DNA from: Clostridia bacterium
GTDB lineage: Bacteria > Bacillota > Clostridia > Oscillospirales > Acutalibacteraceae
Length of the DNA: 64,000 bases
Assembly (NCBI GenBank): GCA_017438845.1
Contig: JAFRUO010000020.1
Span: 69,349-133,348 of the forward strand
Reading direction: 5' to 3'
The position numbers and the translations under genes are program-made. Shown here in pieces: positions 1 through 9,900 of the stretch (position 1 is its first letter; each line of letters opens with the position of its first letter). The notes beneath the pieces were generated by a model. It did no database searches and was not told where the DNA came from. It worked only from the letters and a program-made list of their open reading frames with translations.

Positions 1-149
1 AACAATTTGAAATACTAGGAATGGAATCATCAGCAGGTTATAATGCGGATATTGTTGGAATTCCTGTTTTAATGACAGGTGATGCCAGACCTACTATAAA
101 CGGAAAAACAACTTATGCAAGAATTTTTATTAGGAAAAAGGTGATTTAG
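1..149 (+). CDS. EcoRI-family adenine DNA methyltransferase, C-terminal end (partial)
   Basis: The window opens inside a reading frame (codons from base 3) that stops at TAG 147-149 and gives about 48 residues. The visible end includes QFEILGMES near the start, a [11 protein letters not shown] stretch and a basic IRKKVI tail. This resembles the C-terminus of EcoRI-type N6-adenine methyltransferases, where an E-x-x-G segment is followed by an x-INGKxxYxRIxI strand. The catalytic motifs lie outside the window, so the assignment rests on the tail and on the neighbour. Its stop codon overlaps the GTG start of the DUF262/HNH gene by one base, indicating translational coupling in a restriction-modification-like operon. 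It could be another small conserved tail, but the coupling to a nuclease supports a methyltransferase. Confidence 0.6.
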   Translation, partial: QFEILGMESSAGYNADIVGIPVLMTGDARPTINGKTTYARIFIRKKVI

Positions 150-1312
150 TGAATACATATTTGAATACAGAAATAACCATTGAAGAAATATGTGAAGGCT
201 TTGTCTATAACGAATATGAGGGCAAAGGACTTTTTGGACTTGCAGGCAAACTGACAATTCAGCCCGAATATCAGCGTAATTATATTTATGCTGACGGTAA
301 GAAAGATGTTGCCGTTATAGAATCAATCTTAAAAGGATATCCAATCGGTCTGATATATTTTACAAAGGTTGCGGAAGATAAATACGAGGTGCTTGACGGT
401 CAACAGAGAATTACAAGTATAGGTCGCTTCTTAACCAACAAATTTCCTATTGTTGACCAAAACGGAGTTCAACAGTATTTCAGAGGATTGGCTGATGACC
501 TGAAAGCTAAAATACTAAATACAAAACTTACTGTTTATGAATGCAGCGGAACAGAAAGCGAAATCAAGGAGTGGTTCAGAACAATAAACATTGTCGGCGT
601 TCCTCTTAATGAGCAGGAGCTGATGAATGCAATTTACTCAGGTCCATTTGTTACACTTGCAAAAGCAGAATTCAGTAACAGTCAGAACGCTAATATTCAA
701 AAATGGTCTGCTTATATCAAAGGCGATGTTAAAAGACAGGATTATCTTCATACTGCTTTGGAGTGGGTTAGCAAAGGCAATATTGACGATTATATGAGCC
801 GCCATAGATTCGATGATAATATAAATGAATTAACAACATATTTTAATAGCGTTATTGATTGGATTTCAAGCGTTTTTCAGGATGTTGAAAGTGAAATGCG
901 TGGCTTGAATTGGGGTGAGCTTTATGAAAAATATCATGCTAATGCCTATGACCCTAACGCCGTTCACACCAAACTGAAAGACTTATATGCCGATTTTTTT
1001 GTAAAAAATCGCAAAGGTGTTTTTGAATACATTCTCGGCGGCTGTGTTGATACAAAGCTTCTTGAAATTCGTGTTTTTGATGATGTTACGAAGAAAACTG
1101 TATATGAACAGCAGACACAAGAAGCAAAAGATAATAACACTTCTAACTGCCCGCTTTGCGCTATTGGTAATGACAACAATAAACAACGCATATACAAGCA
1201 AAGCGAAATGGATGCCGACCATGTTACCGCTTGGAGTAACGGCGGAGCGACAGACATAACTAACTGTACCATGCTTTGCAAAACACACAACCGAGCAAAA
1301 GGGAACAGATAA
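149..1312 (+). CDS. DUF262 / HNH endonuclease domain protein
   Basis: 387 residues starting at GTG 149, which overlaps the upstream stop (TAGTG), with an AGGAAAAAGGTG ribosome site inside the previous gene. The N-terminal half is a DUF262 (ParB/Srx-fold, GmrS-like) domain with the diagnostic DGQQR motif near residue 83, preceded by QPEYQRNY. The C-terminus has an HNH nuclease: CPLC near residue 336, then [11 protein letters not shown], an NCTMLC stretch and a final [11 protein letters not shown]262-HNH proteins are nucleotide-dependent restriction nucleases, often of the GmrSD or BrxU type. Beside an adenine methyltransferase this one is probably the restriction partner of a modification enzyme, or a defence nuclease. 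Target and nucleotide dependence cannot be read from sequence. The stop is followed by an A-rich spacer without a clear terminator. Confidence 0.85.
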   Translation: MNTYLNTEITIEEICEGFVYNEYEGKGLFGLAGKLTIQPEYQRNYIYADGKKDVAVIESILKGYPIGLIYFTKVAEDKYEVLDGQQRITSIGRFLTNKFPIVDQNGVQQYFRGLADDLKAKILNTKLTVYECSGTESEIKEWFRTINIVGVPLNEQELMNAIYSGPFVTLAKAEFSNSQNANIQKWSAYIKGDVKRQDYLHTALEWVSKGNIDDYMSRHRFDDNINELTTYFNSVIDWISSVFQDVESEMRGLNWGELYEKYHANAYDPNAVHTKLKDLYADFFVKNRKGVFEYILGGCVDTKLLEIRVFDDVTKKTVYEQQTQEAKDNNTSNCPLCAIGNDNNKQRIYKQSEMDADHVTAWSNGGATDITNCTMLCKTHNRAKGNR

Positions 1313-1397
1313 ACATCCAGCGCAAAATCAAAACATTTATGAAACGCAAAAAACGCAAGGAAAAAACACAAAATAATGTGATTGTCGCATTTATATG

Positions 1398-1426
1398 TTG
1401 ACAAACAAGCGAATAGCATATATAAT
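1398..1426 (+). promoter_or_regulatory. sigma-A type promoter, TTGACA-17-TATAAT
   Basis: Perfect -35 (1398-1403) and -10 (1421-1426) hexamers 17 bases apart, about 25 bases before the start of the next gene. The 128-residue gene at 1451 is therefore transcribed independently of the upstream restriction-like pair. Confidence 0.85.
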
Positions 1427-1450
1427 AATAGACATAAGGAGTGTGATAAA

Positions 1451-1837
1451 ATGTCAATGTTAGACGGGTTTAAGGCGTTTGACTTTAATGAAGGCTCACC
1501 ATATCTTTCGGTAACTAAAAATGGCATTACTTTTAACAAATCGGTGATTTTAAAATTGAATAAACCTGAGTTTGTAGTTTTTCTTATCAATAAGGAAACA
1601 AGGCAAGTGGCTATTCAAGTTTGTGAAAAAGAAACTCCAAATGCCACAAAATTCTTTAAAGAAAAAAAATCAGGAGTCTTGTCAGTTCGTTGGAACGGTA
1701 AAGATTTATTAAATACTGTAAACGAAATGATGAGTTGGGATCTTGATAAGTCCACATATCGTGCGGATGGAGTCATGCTTATTGAAGATAATGCTATGCT
1801 TTTTGATTTGTCAAAAGCTAATGAAATCCCATATTAG
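1451..1837 (+). CDS. hypothetical protein, 128 aa
   Basis: The start is set at ATG 1451 because AAGGAG sits eight to nine bases upstream and a consensus promoter ends just before it. A longer reading from 1382 would begin ahead of the promoter. The soluble protein has no signal peptide or membrane segment. It opens MSMLDGFKAF and alternates short beta-like stretches, with a lysine-rich middle (FFKEKKSG) and a mostly acidic C-terminus. I do not recognise the family. Such single-promoter genes beside restriction modules are often accessory or phage-related, but nothing here proves a role. The gene is followed by a structured intergenic region. Confidence 0.7.
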   Translation: MSMLDGFKAFDFNEGSPYLSVTKNGITFNKSVILKLNKPEFVVFLINKETRQVAIQVCEKETPNATKFFKEKKSGVLSVRWNGKDLLNTVNEMMSWDLDKSTYRADGVMLIEDNAMLFDLSKANEIPY

Positions 1838-1863
1838 TATGTTAAGAGCTTGCTCTTTTACAT

Positions 1864-1980
1864 AAAAAAAGAAGCCTCGCCAAAGGCGAAACTTCTTTCT
1901 TGAAAAGCATCTGCGATGAAATCGCTGATACTAATCTAGTAGCATTTATTAGTATACACATTTCAGATGCTTTTCGCAAT
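1864..1980 (-). ncRNA. candidate small RNA with nested hairpins and terminator
   Basis: Read on the minus strand, outer 12-base arms (1964-1975 and 1902-1913, GAAAAGCATCTG and its complement) enclose an inner 8-base stem (ATACTAAT 1928-1935 with ATTAGTAT 1948-1955). These are followed by a GC-centred hairpin (1870-1896) and a run of seven T residues on that strand, a good intrinsic terminator. No protein-like frame fits; the basic 60-residue minus-strand frame here has no ribosome site. The arrangement suggests a short structured transcript, perhaps an antisense or regulatory RNA. A minus-strand promoter is not obvious, so the call is tentative. Confidence 0.35.
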
Positions 1981-2026
1981 ATTTTTTCGGATTTGCTGAA
2001 AAAAAATCTGCGAAAGGAGAACAAAT

Positions 2027-2179
2027 GTTATAAAAAAGTATGGCAATACGTCGGATAATAGAACATTTGTAAAATCCGACAATTGCGTTTTTACTGCGTT
2101 TATTACATTAAAAAATGGTAAGCGCATATACGCACGCAATTATGGGCTGAAGGCTTTTTGCTTTAAGAAAAAGCAGTAA
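2027..2179 (+). pseudogene. small conserved-looking ORF lacking an in-frame start
   Basis: An open frame ending at TAA 2177-2179 encodes about 50 residues with a well-formed C-terminus (ITLKNGKRIYARNYGLKAF), the kind of NGKxIYAxxYGLKAF tail seen in small Clostridial proteins. The AAAGGAG ribosome site at 2014-2020 leads to ATG 2025, but that ATG is one base out of frame and hits TAA after two codons. A one-base change near 2027 would restore a roughly 51-residue protein. It is either a frameshifted remnant or uses a non-canonical start. The family memory is approximate. Confidence 0.4.
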
Positions 2180-2202
2180 TTAGCACATAAAATCAGGTAA
2201 AG

Positions 2203-2246
2203 AGGTCAGGGGTGTTTGCGATTTGGCTCCTGACTTTATTGTTTTT
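2203..2246 (+). terminator. intrinsic terminator
   Basis: GTCAGG (2205-2210) pairs with CCTGAC (2229-2234), followed by a T-rich tract ending in seven T residues. It ends the small ORF transcript before the gene at 2278. Confidence 0.6.
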
Positions 2247-2277
2247 TTATTTATATAAATAGATTTGAGGTGAAAGA

Positions 2278-2451
2278 ATGACAGAACAACAAGGAAAACA
2301 TTTAATAAAGCTTATCATTGATAATGGTTTCCCAAAATTAAAGAAATTGGAAAAGGAAGCATATAAATTGGAAGTAGATAATGCTGATAGTTTTGAAAAA
2401 TTGCTTGCAATTACAGATAACATCATACGCTTGTCAAATAGCAGAAACTGA
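2278..2451 (+). CDS. small hypothetical protein, 57 aa
   Basis: ATG 2278 is preceded by GAGGTGAAAG at good spacing; the stop is TGA 2449-2451. The protein is short, charged and predicted helical (MTEQQGKHLIKL at the start, KLEKEAYKLEVD in the middle), with no Cys, no membrane segment and no known motif. It lies just after a terminator and just before a dispersed repeat. Size and helical character resemble small phage- or plasmid-type regulatory proteins, but no function can be assigned. Confidence 0.6.
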   Translation: MTEQQGKHLIKLIIDNGFPKLKKLEKEAYKLEVDNADSFEKLLAITDNIIRLSNSRN

Positions 2452-2499
2452 TTATAACAGTTAGTTTTGAAGTAATAATAATTAATCCTCCATACGTTT

Positions 2500-2762
2500 C
2501 CCCGTTGCAAATCGTCTGCAGTTCTGCGCAAAAATAGAAAACACTGTAATGCACTGTTTGACACAGGGTGAAATATGGGAAAGTTTCATCAGCAGTATTT
2601 ACGGCGAAAATGCAACTGAATACAACCAAACACAACAGAAAAAGCAGGATTGAAAAGACTTTCAATCCTGCTTTTTGGTACGAGAGTGGGGTATGCTTTC
2701 CCCCTCTCGCTTACTGTTTGCGGCGGTTGTTAAGTTTTGTTTGGTTGGCGGTTGAGGTTGGC
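2500..2762 (+). repeat. dispersed repeat family R1, copy A
   Basis: About 260 bases, closely matched by copy D (43577-43850) over their left parts and by copies B (13150-13298) and C (31692-31938) over their right parts. The order is a GTTGCAAATCGTCTGC-type left end, a hairpin with a T run (arms around 2641-2675, AAGCAGGATTGAAA and complement), then a palindrome GGTACGAGAGTGGG / CCCCTCTCGC, then a GTTTGCGGCGGTTGTT tail. The GGTxCGAGAG element equals the complement of the 3' end of tRNA-Leu at 44080, suggesting a tRNA-derived attachment site carried in the repeat. It is probably non-autonomous. No credible gene lies inside. Confidence 0.7.
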
Positions 2763-2787
2763 AGAATTTTGCCGTGTTAAAAAGTTG

Positions 2788-2816
2788 TTTACTCAAAGAG
2801 TTGTATATAGTATAAT
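2788..2816 (+). promoter_or_regulatory. promoter of LRR surface gene 1, TTTACT-17-TATAAT
   Basis: -35 TTTACT 2788-2793 and -10 TATAAT 2811-2816. The same unusual -35 with 17-base spacing recurs before the surface genes at 6992 and 13423. Confidence 0.75.
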
Positions 2817-2862
2817 GAAAATAATAGTAGGCACCCCAATAATATGAAAGGGATGAACCGAT

Positions 2863-5800
2863 ATGAAAAAAACGTTATCAATATTACTTTCGCTTGTACT
2901 TGTAATTGCCGCATTACCTCTTGCGGCGGTAGAATCGTCCGCACTTACAGACGGCGATTGGGAGTACACCGTAAGCAACAACGAAGCAACGGTTACGGGC
3001 TATACGGGTTCGCTGACTGACATTGCTATTCCGTCAACTCTCGGCGGTTACAGTGTTACGGCAATAGGCGATTATGCTTTTATGAACAAGACGGGTATTG
3101 AAACGCTTAGCATTCCCGATACCGTTAAGACACTCGGTCACAGCTCGTTTGAAGGATGCAGAAGCGTTACGGATTTAGATATGGGCACCGGATTAACAAC
3201 GCTCGGAGAAGCTTGCTTTGCTTATATGACTTCTCTTGAGAGCGTGGAGCTCGGAAGCTCTGTACAGACAATAGGGCAGTCGGCTTTTTACGGCTGTTCA
3301 AACCTCAAAAGCGTTATTATACCGCCAAGCGTAACTGCTTCAAATTATTATGCTTTTTACAGCTGCAGCAGCTTGAATGCGGTTTATATTTCCGATTTGG
3401 AAGCGTGGTGTAACATTGATTTCCATTATGGCGGCTGGAGTTCAAATCCTTTAGAGATTGCCGGGAATCTTTATCTGAACGGTGCGCTTGTAACAAATCT
3501 TGTTATTCCGTCGGCTGCTACGAGAATTAAAAATTGCACATTTCAGGGCTGTTCGTCAATAACAAGTGTTGTGCTTCATGATGGCATTACCGAAATCTGC
3601 GATCTTGCCTTTTACAACTGTGCCAATCTTGAAAGCTTTATTATTCCTTCAAGTGTAGTAAGCATAGGAAGCAACCAAACATTCAGATACTGTCCGAATC
3701 TGACATATTACGGATTTTCCGGCTCTTATGCGGAAAGCTATGCAAATAATAATTCTATACCATTTGTTAATTATGAACCCTATTTCACATACACCGTAAG
3801 CAACAACGAAGCTACGGTTACGGGCTATACGGGTTCGTTGACTGACATTGCTATTCCGTCAACTCTCGGCGGATATCCCGTTACAAAAATAGGTAACTCT
3901 GCTTTCAGCGGGAAAACAACTCTTACAAGTGTGACAATACCTGACAGTGTTTTAACTATAGGCAATTCCGCATTCTATAACTGCAATCAGATGACAGCGC
4001 TTGACTTGGGCGAGGGCGTAACAACGATAGGAAGCAACTGCTTCCAGAATTGCCGTGCGGTGACTGCGCTTGTAATTCCCGATAGCGTTGTTTCAATAAG
4101 CAACGGTGCTTTTGCCGATATGTCCGCCCTTAAAACTCTTGAACTCAACGGTGTACAGAGTATGAGCAGCGAGGTTTTCTGCCGTGACAGCGCTCTTGAA
4201 AAAGTTACATTCGGAGATAATGTTACCTATATCAGTTCATCTGCGTTTAACGGCTGCGGAAATGTCAAAGAGGTTCACACAAACGACCTCGAAAAATACT
4301 GCAACATCAATTTTCAGACAAATCCGCTGTCAACTGCTCACAAGCTTTATGTCAACGGTGTTCTTCTTACTAATCTTACGGTGCCAAATACCGTAACAGC
4401 TTTGAATTCCAACACATTTACAGGTTGCACATCATTGACAAGCGTTACGATTCCTAACAGCGTAACAACTATAAAATCCAATGCTTTTAATAACTGTACG
4501 GCACTTGAAAGCGTAAATATACCCGACAGTGTAACAAGTATTGAATCAGGTGCATTCAACAACTGCACTTCTCTGAATTCTGTTTACATAACCGACCTGA
4601 ATGCTTGGTGCAATATCAGCTTCGGTAACGAATCTGCCAATCCGATTTACAATGCGCATAATCTTTACGTAAACAATGTCCTTGCACAAACGCTTGATAT
4701 TCCGAATACGGTAACGGCAATTAAAGCTTATGCCTTCTGCGGTATCAACAGTACGGTTATCAACATCCCTTCAAGCGTTTTGTCAATAGGCAATTATGCG
4801 TTTTACAAGGCAAACGGTGTTACGGCAATTACAATTCCCGACAGCGTTACAACTCTCGGAACACATGTGTTCTATTACTGTTCTGCCCTTGAGAGTATAA
4901 GTATCGGAACGGGCTTGACTTCAATAAATAAATATGTTTTCGCTTATTGCAATTCACTTGATAATGTTGTAATTCCGGATAATGTTACATCTTTGTCGGA
5001 AGGCGCATTTACACATTGCGAAGGACTTGAGAATCTCGATTTAGGCGGCGGATTGACTTCAATAGGTATGAACTGCTTCCAGCATTGTTATTCGCTTGAA
5101 AATCTTATTGTACCCGTAAATGTAAAAACTCTTAATCAGGGTGCATTTGCAGACTGCACATCTCTTAAATATGCCGAAATCCTCGGCGTAACCTACAGCA
5201 ATAATCAGGCATTCCGCCGTGACTATGCGCTTGAAACAGTTATTTTCGGCGATGCGGCAACCTGTGTCGGAAATGCCGATTTTGCAGACTGTTCATCACT
5301 TAAAACGGTTACCTTCGGTAACGGTATTTCCTCTATTGCGGGCAGAGCTTTTGAAGGCTGCTCAAATCTTGAGGGCGTATATATTACAAACCTTGCCGGA
5401 TGGTGTAATGTTGACAATTCAAGCAACCCGCTTGACTATGCTCATAATCTTTATCTTAACGGCGTGCTTGTCACCGACCTTGTTATTCCCGACACGGTTA
5501 CAACCGTTAAAGCAAATGCATTTTACAATGCCAAGTGCATAACAAGCGTTACCGTACCGAACAGTGTAACAGCCATTAACGCCAACGCATTTTACGGTTG
5601 TGACAGTCTGACAAGGGTAAATATTTCAAGCGTTGAAGCATGGTGTAATATTACCTTCGGCAACCAGCAGTCAAATCCGCTTTATTACGGACATAATTTG
5701 TATATTAACGGCGTAAAACCCGATACAATTTCAATTCCTTCATCAATTACAACAATCAAGCCCTACACATTTGCAGGCTGCGCAAACGAAAGCGTCGTTC

Positions 5801-6861
5801 TCAGCGGCTCGGTTACTTCAATAGGCAACTATGCTTTTTATGAAAACAGTATATCTGAAATCAGCTTGCCCGAGGGATTGCAGAGTATCGGCAGCTATGC
5901 ATTCGCATACAGTACGGGAATAGAAAGCATTGATATTCCCGACAGCGTTACAGGTATGGACTCTTATGCTTTCGGATACTGTAATACGCTGACCGAAATA
6001 AATATAGGCAGCGGTCTGACCACGCTTGCCAACTATGTATTTTACAATTGCACGGCGCTTGAAAGTATAAAAATACCCGACAATATTACCTCGATAGGCT
6101 ATGCTGCGGTTTCAATGTGTACCTCGCTTAAAGATATTGACTTAGGGCACGGAGTCAAGACCTTGAACACCAATGCTTTTCAGCACAGCTACGCTCTTGA
6201 AAAGGTAGTTGTTCCGAATAATGTTACTTCAATCGGCGGCGGTGTGTTTGCTGACTGTTACGCGCTCAAAACCGTAGTCATAGGCAAAAATGTAACGTCA
6301 ATAGGCGGCTCCGCTTTCACAAGAAGCTCTGCGATTACCGACTATTATTGCTTCGAGGGAACAAGAGGCGATACCTTCTGGGGAAGCGCATCTACAAAGC
6401 ACTATATGGGCGATATGGATTCCGACGGCACGATTGACATTAACGATATCGGTGCAGTTATAAGCGCATCTGCGGGAAATCTCAATATGACCGAAGTTCA
6501 GGAAATCGTAGCCGACTATAATCTCGACGGTGCGGTTGACGGCTTTGATGCCGCAGAGGTTGACCGATATGTGTATTCAATCAATACCGCAAAGGGTGAC
6601 GTCAATCAGGACGGAGAAATCGACCTTGCAGACTATGCCATGACAAAGGCGCATATCTCAGGCGTCGCAGTTGACAATAACACTCCCGCAAACCTGCTTG
6701 ATAAGAGCTATCTCACTGCCGAATATGACAGTATAAAAGACAATTACCCCAACGGCAAAATAATCACTCAGCAGTATTACTGCGCTGACTATGACGGCGA
6801 CAAGGCAGTCGATGCCTTCGACTTGTTCTATCTTGATAAGAGATTAAATAATATCGCATAA
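2863..6861 (+). CDS. secreted BspA-type LRR_5 protein with dockerin-like repeats
   Basis: 1332 residues. A signal peptide (about residues 1-27, MKKTLSILLSLVLVIAALPL) is followed by dozens of LRR_5 repeats of the form xIPxSVTxIGxxAFxxCxxL, interrupted by several linker modules containing AWCNI and HNLYxNG. An 825-base in-frame duplication is visible (2965-3048 and 3790-3873 nearly identical). The last 150 residues hold four calcium-loop dockerin-like segments (DMDSDGTIDINDIG, DYNLDGAVDGFDAAE, DVNQDGEIDLADYA, DYDGDKAVDAFDLF). There is no sortase motif or C-terminal membrane segment. BspA-type LRRs typically bind host or polysaccharide surfaces, and dockerins bind cohesins, so this could be a scaffold-attached surface adhesin. 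It has its own promoter and terminator. Confidence 0.9.
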   Translation: MKKTLSILLSLVLVIAALPLAAVESSALTDGDWEYTVSNNEATVTGYTGSLTDIAIPSTLGGYSVTAIGDYAFMNKTGIETLSIPDTVKTLGHSSFEGCRSVTDLDMGTGLTTLGEACFAYMTSLESVELGSSVQTIGQSAFYGCSNLKSVIIPPSVTASNYYAFYSCSSLNAVYISDLEAWCNIDFHYGGWSSNPLEIAGNLYLNGALVTNLVIPSAATRIKNCTFQGCSSITSVVLHDGITEICDLAFYNCANLESFIIPSSVVSIGSNQTFRYCPNLTYYGFSGSYAESYANNNSIPFVNYEPYFTYTVSNNEATVTGYTGSLTDIAIPSTLGGYPVTKIGNSAFSGKTTLTSVTIPDSVLTIGNSAFYNCNQMTALDLGEGVTTIGSNCFQNCRAVTALVIPDSVVSISNGAFADMSALKTLELNGVQSMSSEVFCRDSALEKVTFGDNVTYISSSAFNGCGNVKEVHTNDLEKYCNINFQTNPLSTAHKLYVNGVLLTNLTVPNTVTALNSNTFTGCTSLTSVTIPNSVTTIKSNAFNNCTALESVNIPDSVTSIESGAFNNCTSLNSVYITDLNAWCNISFGNESANPIYNAHNLYVNNVLAQTLDIPNTVTAIKAYAFCGINSTVINIPSSVLSIGNYAFYKANGVTAITIPDSVTTLGTHVFYYCSALESISIGTGLTSINKYVFAYCNSLDNVVIPDNVTSLSEGAFTHCEGLENLDLGGGLTSIGMNCFQHCYSLENLIVPVNVKTLNQGAFADCTSLKYAEILGVTYSNNQAFRRDYALETVIFGDAATCVGNADFADCSSLKTVTFGNGISSIAGRAFEGCSNLEGVYITNLAGWCNVDNSSNPLDYAHNLYLNGVLVTDLVIPDTVTTVKANAFYNAKCITSVTVPNSVTAINANAFYGCDSLTRVNISSVEAWCNITFGNQQSNPLYYGHNLYINGVKPDTISIPSSITTIKPYTFAGCANESVVLSGSVTSIGNYAFYENSISEISLPEGLQSIGSYAFAYSTGIESIDIPDSVTGMDSYAFGYCNTLTEINIGSGLTTLANYVFYNCTALESIKIPDNITSIGYAAVSMCTSLKDIDLGHGVKTLNTNAFQHSYALEKVVVPNNVTSIGGGVFADCYALKTVVIGKNVTSIGGSAFTRSSAITDYYCFEGTRGDTFWGSASTKHYMGDMDSDGTIDINDIGAVISASAGNLNMTEVQEIVADYNLDGAVDGFDAAEVDRYVYSINTAKGDVNQDGEIDLADYAMTKAHISGVAVDNNTPANLLDKSYLTAEYDSIKDNYPNGKIITQQYYCADYDGDKAVDAFDLFYLDKRLNNIA

Positions 6862-6881
6862 GTTTATTTAACAAACCAAAA

Positions 6882-6915
6882 CCCCGAATCCTTCGATTCG
6901 GGGACAGTTTTTCTT
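6882..6915 (+). terminator. intrinsic terminator after LRR gene 1
   Basis: CCCCGAAT (6882-6889) pairs with ATTCGGGG (6896-6903), then a T-rich run. Confidence 0.85.
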
Positions 6916-6942
6916 TACTCTGCTGAAATATTGTTGTATAAT
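6914..6942 (+). promoter_or_regulatory. promoter of LRR surface gene 2, TTTACT-17-TATAAT
   Basis: -35 6914-6919, -10 6937-6942; starts inside the T run of the preceding terminator. Confidence 0.75.
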
Positions 6943-6991
6943 AAAAAGTAACAAAGACCGATCGCTCATTTTAATGAAAGGGCTTGAGAAT

Positions 6992-9900
6992 ATGAAAAAA
7001 GCGTTATCAATATTACTTGCGGTTATAATGATTATTTCCGTTCTGCCGCTTACTGCTTTTGCGGAAAGCTATGCAGACCTTGAATCAAACGGCTGGTATT
7101 ACAGATATTACTGGAGCGGATATGCGGAGTTGAGTTATTATAACGGAGACGCAGTCAATGTTGTAGTTCCCGACCATATAGGCGCAGTCCCTGTTACGGG
7201 TTTTTCCGATGAAAATATTGTAAGAATCCGTGACGGCAATGTAAAAAGCATTACATTTGAGCTTCAGGTTTCGGAAATACCGAAAAAGTTTGCAAATGGT
7301 TGCACTACGCTTGAAAGTGTAACCTTGCCGAATGGCATTACAAGAATTTCTGAAAATGCTTTTAATGATTGCGCTAGTCTTTCAAGCATTAACCTTCCGT
7401 CGGGACTTAAGTATATTGATAAAAACGCTTTTGGTAATTGTGCTTCTCTGACAGGGCTTACATTCCCTTCATCCCTTATAAGTATAGGAGATGGTGCATT
7501 TTTTTCATGCAGTTCTCTTAAAACCGTGAATTTTAACAACGGACTAAAAGCCATAGGTAATGGAGCTTTTATTGGCTGTTATTTATTGGAAAGCGTCATC
7601 CTGCCGGATTCGGTTATTCAGATAGGAAACGAGGCCTTCCGTGGCTGTAGTTCAATTGAAAATCCTGTTTTGCCGAATAGCATTTCCGCTATTCCCGAAG
7701 GATTGTTTTACGGTTGCTATTCCCTTGAAACCGTAACAATCCCCGAAAGCGTTCAGAGCATTCAGTATGAGGCGTTCATGGACTGCCGTTCCCTTGATAA
7801 TGTAACTTTGCCGTCGAATCTTCGTTTGTTATATGACAATGCTTTCCGTAATTGCAGGTCTCTTCAGTCAATTTATATCCCCGGCTCTGTATCGAATATA
7901 GGCGCTTATGCGTTTTACAGTTGTAGTGCTCTTAAATCTGTTACAATAGGTTACGGAGTAAAAACAATAGGCGAAAGCTATATTGAAAACAGCACTAATG
8001 GTCATGTGTTTGAGGGGTGCAAAGATGAAACATCAATCACTGTACCGTCCTCGGTTATAACTGTGTATAAAAATTCAATTGGTCCGGCTGATTATTGTTA
8101 CCTCGACGGCGAAAAGCGTTTTCTTGACAGGATTGATTTTGAAAACCGTTACGAAAGAAATGTTTTTCATTACCGTGTGCCCGTTTCGTTTTCTACCGAA
8201 CACGGAACCGCTCCCGCAACGGTTTATCCGTACAACGGAAGTCAGATTACTCTTCCTTCTCTAACTGCTCAGGGATATACATTCGGCAAATGGAAGGATG
8301 CGGCTAATAATGAATACAATGCGGGAAGCTCATTTACGGTTCCCGATAACCCTGTAACTCTTTCTGCCGTATGGACTGCGAAAACTAACATAATTACATT
8401 CTATACCTCAAAGGGCGTAACTCCTGCCTTTCAGATTGTCCCGAGCGGCAATAAGGTAATCGAACCCGCAGGTCAGATTGTTTTCGGCGAATATATTGAG
8501 GGCTGGTATAAGAACAGCGATTTCAGCGGTGAAAAATACGATTTCTCCGAAACCGTTCTTGACGAGTTTGCCCTTTATGCGAAATGGGTTACGGCTCCTT
8601 CCGTTACGGTCAATATCACGGGCGGGGGAGCAGGCAATCAGGTCGTTTTCCGTGACAGGGTTTACAGCAGCGTAATTTTTGCAACCGTAACACAGCAGAC
8701 TGCAACGGTCAGCGTCCCTGCTGATGCAGTTATGGAAATAACTGCTGCGAGCGGTTACAGCTACAGCGGTTCAATTCAGTCGGAAATACCAATGAGCGGC
8801 GGCGCTCAATACCTGAGAATAACCGATATTATTAACGGTCAGTCAAGCTATGTTTTTGATTACGGCTCACATTCAACCGTCAATATAAGCTTCTCGTCAA
8901 CTCCGACAGTTTCGGTAAATATCACGGCTGACGGTAATCTTGATGCAAGCACTCTCTGGACGCTTAAAGACGGCTATGACAACAGCTATGCTTCGGGAAG
9001 TTCGGTCAATGTTCCCACGGGCGGTATGGCTTCGGAAGACGATATGCTTACTCTCAAGCTGAATGTTCCTGACGGCTACGGCTGTGACGGAACAATAATC
9101 AACGGCGGCAGTACAATCAAAATAATTGACGGCACAACAAGATACAGCTTCATTCCTGCAGGTGATGTTACGCTTAATTTGCATTTCTATTCGAGGCAGA
9201 ATTACACAACGCTGTATTTCAGAAATACAAACAACAGCGACTATTTCACTCAGAAATATCTTAAAACGCAAGCGTCTTTCACTTTTCCTGAAAACACTTT
9301 CAGTAATTCGCACGGCATTTTCAACAACTGGAATACTTCTTCCGACGGTAGTACGGGCGACTATTATATTCCGAATGAGACAACATCGCTTCCGTCGGAA
9401 GATACTACCTACTATGCAATCTGGGACGACGCCTATTATATGTCGTTCAATAAAAACAGCGGCACGGGCAGTATGTCAAGACTATACTGCCTGACGGCCG
9501 ACCCCGTCCTTACCGTTCCCGAATGCGGATATGTAAGAAACGGCTACGCATTCACGGGCTGGAATACGAAGGCGAACGGCAGCGGTACTGCATATGCGCC
9601 TTATACAGACGTAACTCTTTCTGCCGATATGACTCTTTATGCACAGTGGACAAGGTCATATACCGTTAATCTTCACAGCAATTTCGGTAATGATGAAACC
9701 GTCCGTCAGGAAATCCCGAGAGGCGACAGCGAAAATATCCTCGCAAATCCATATACAAGAGAGGGTTATATTTTCCTCGGCTGGAACACAGCCGCAGACG
9801 GCTCGGGCACGGCTTATGCTGACGGCGAAACAATCACACCGACGGATTCGCTTATCCTTTACGCGCAGTGGAGAAGCGCCGAAACCTATATCGGACTTTA

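Noticed and set aside
964-1590. Long minus-strand frame of 208 codons across the DUF262 gene end
   Set aside because: It runs antisense to two supported genes, has no ribosome site and shows no domain.
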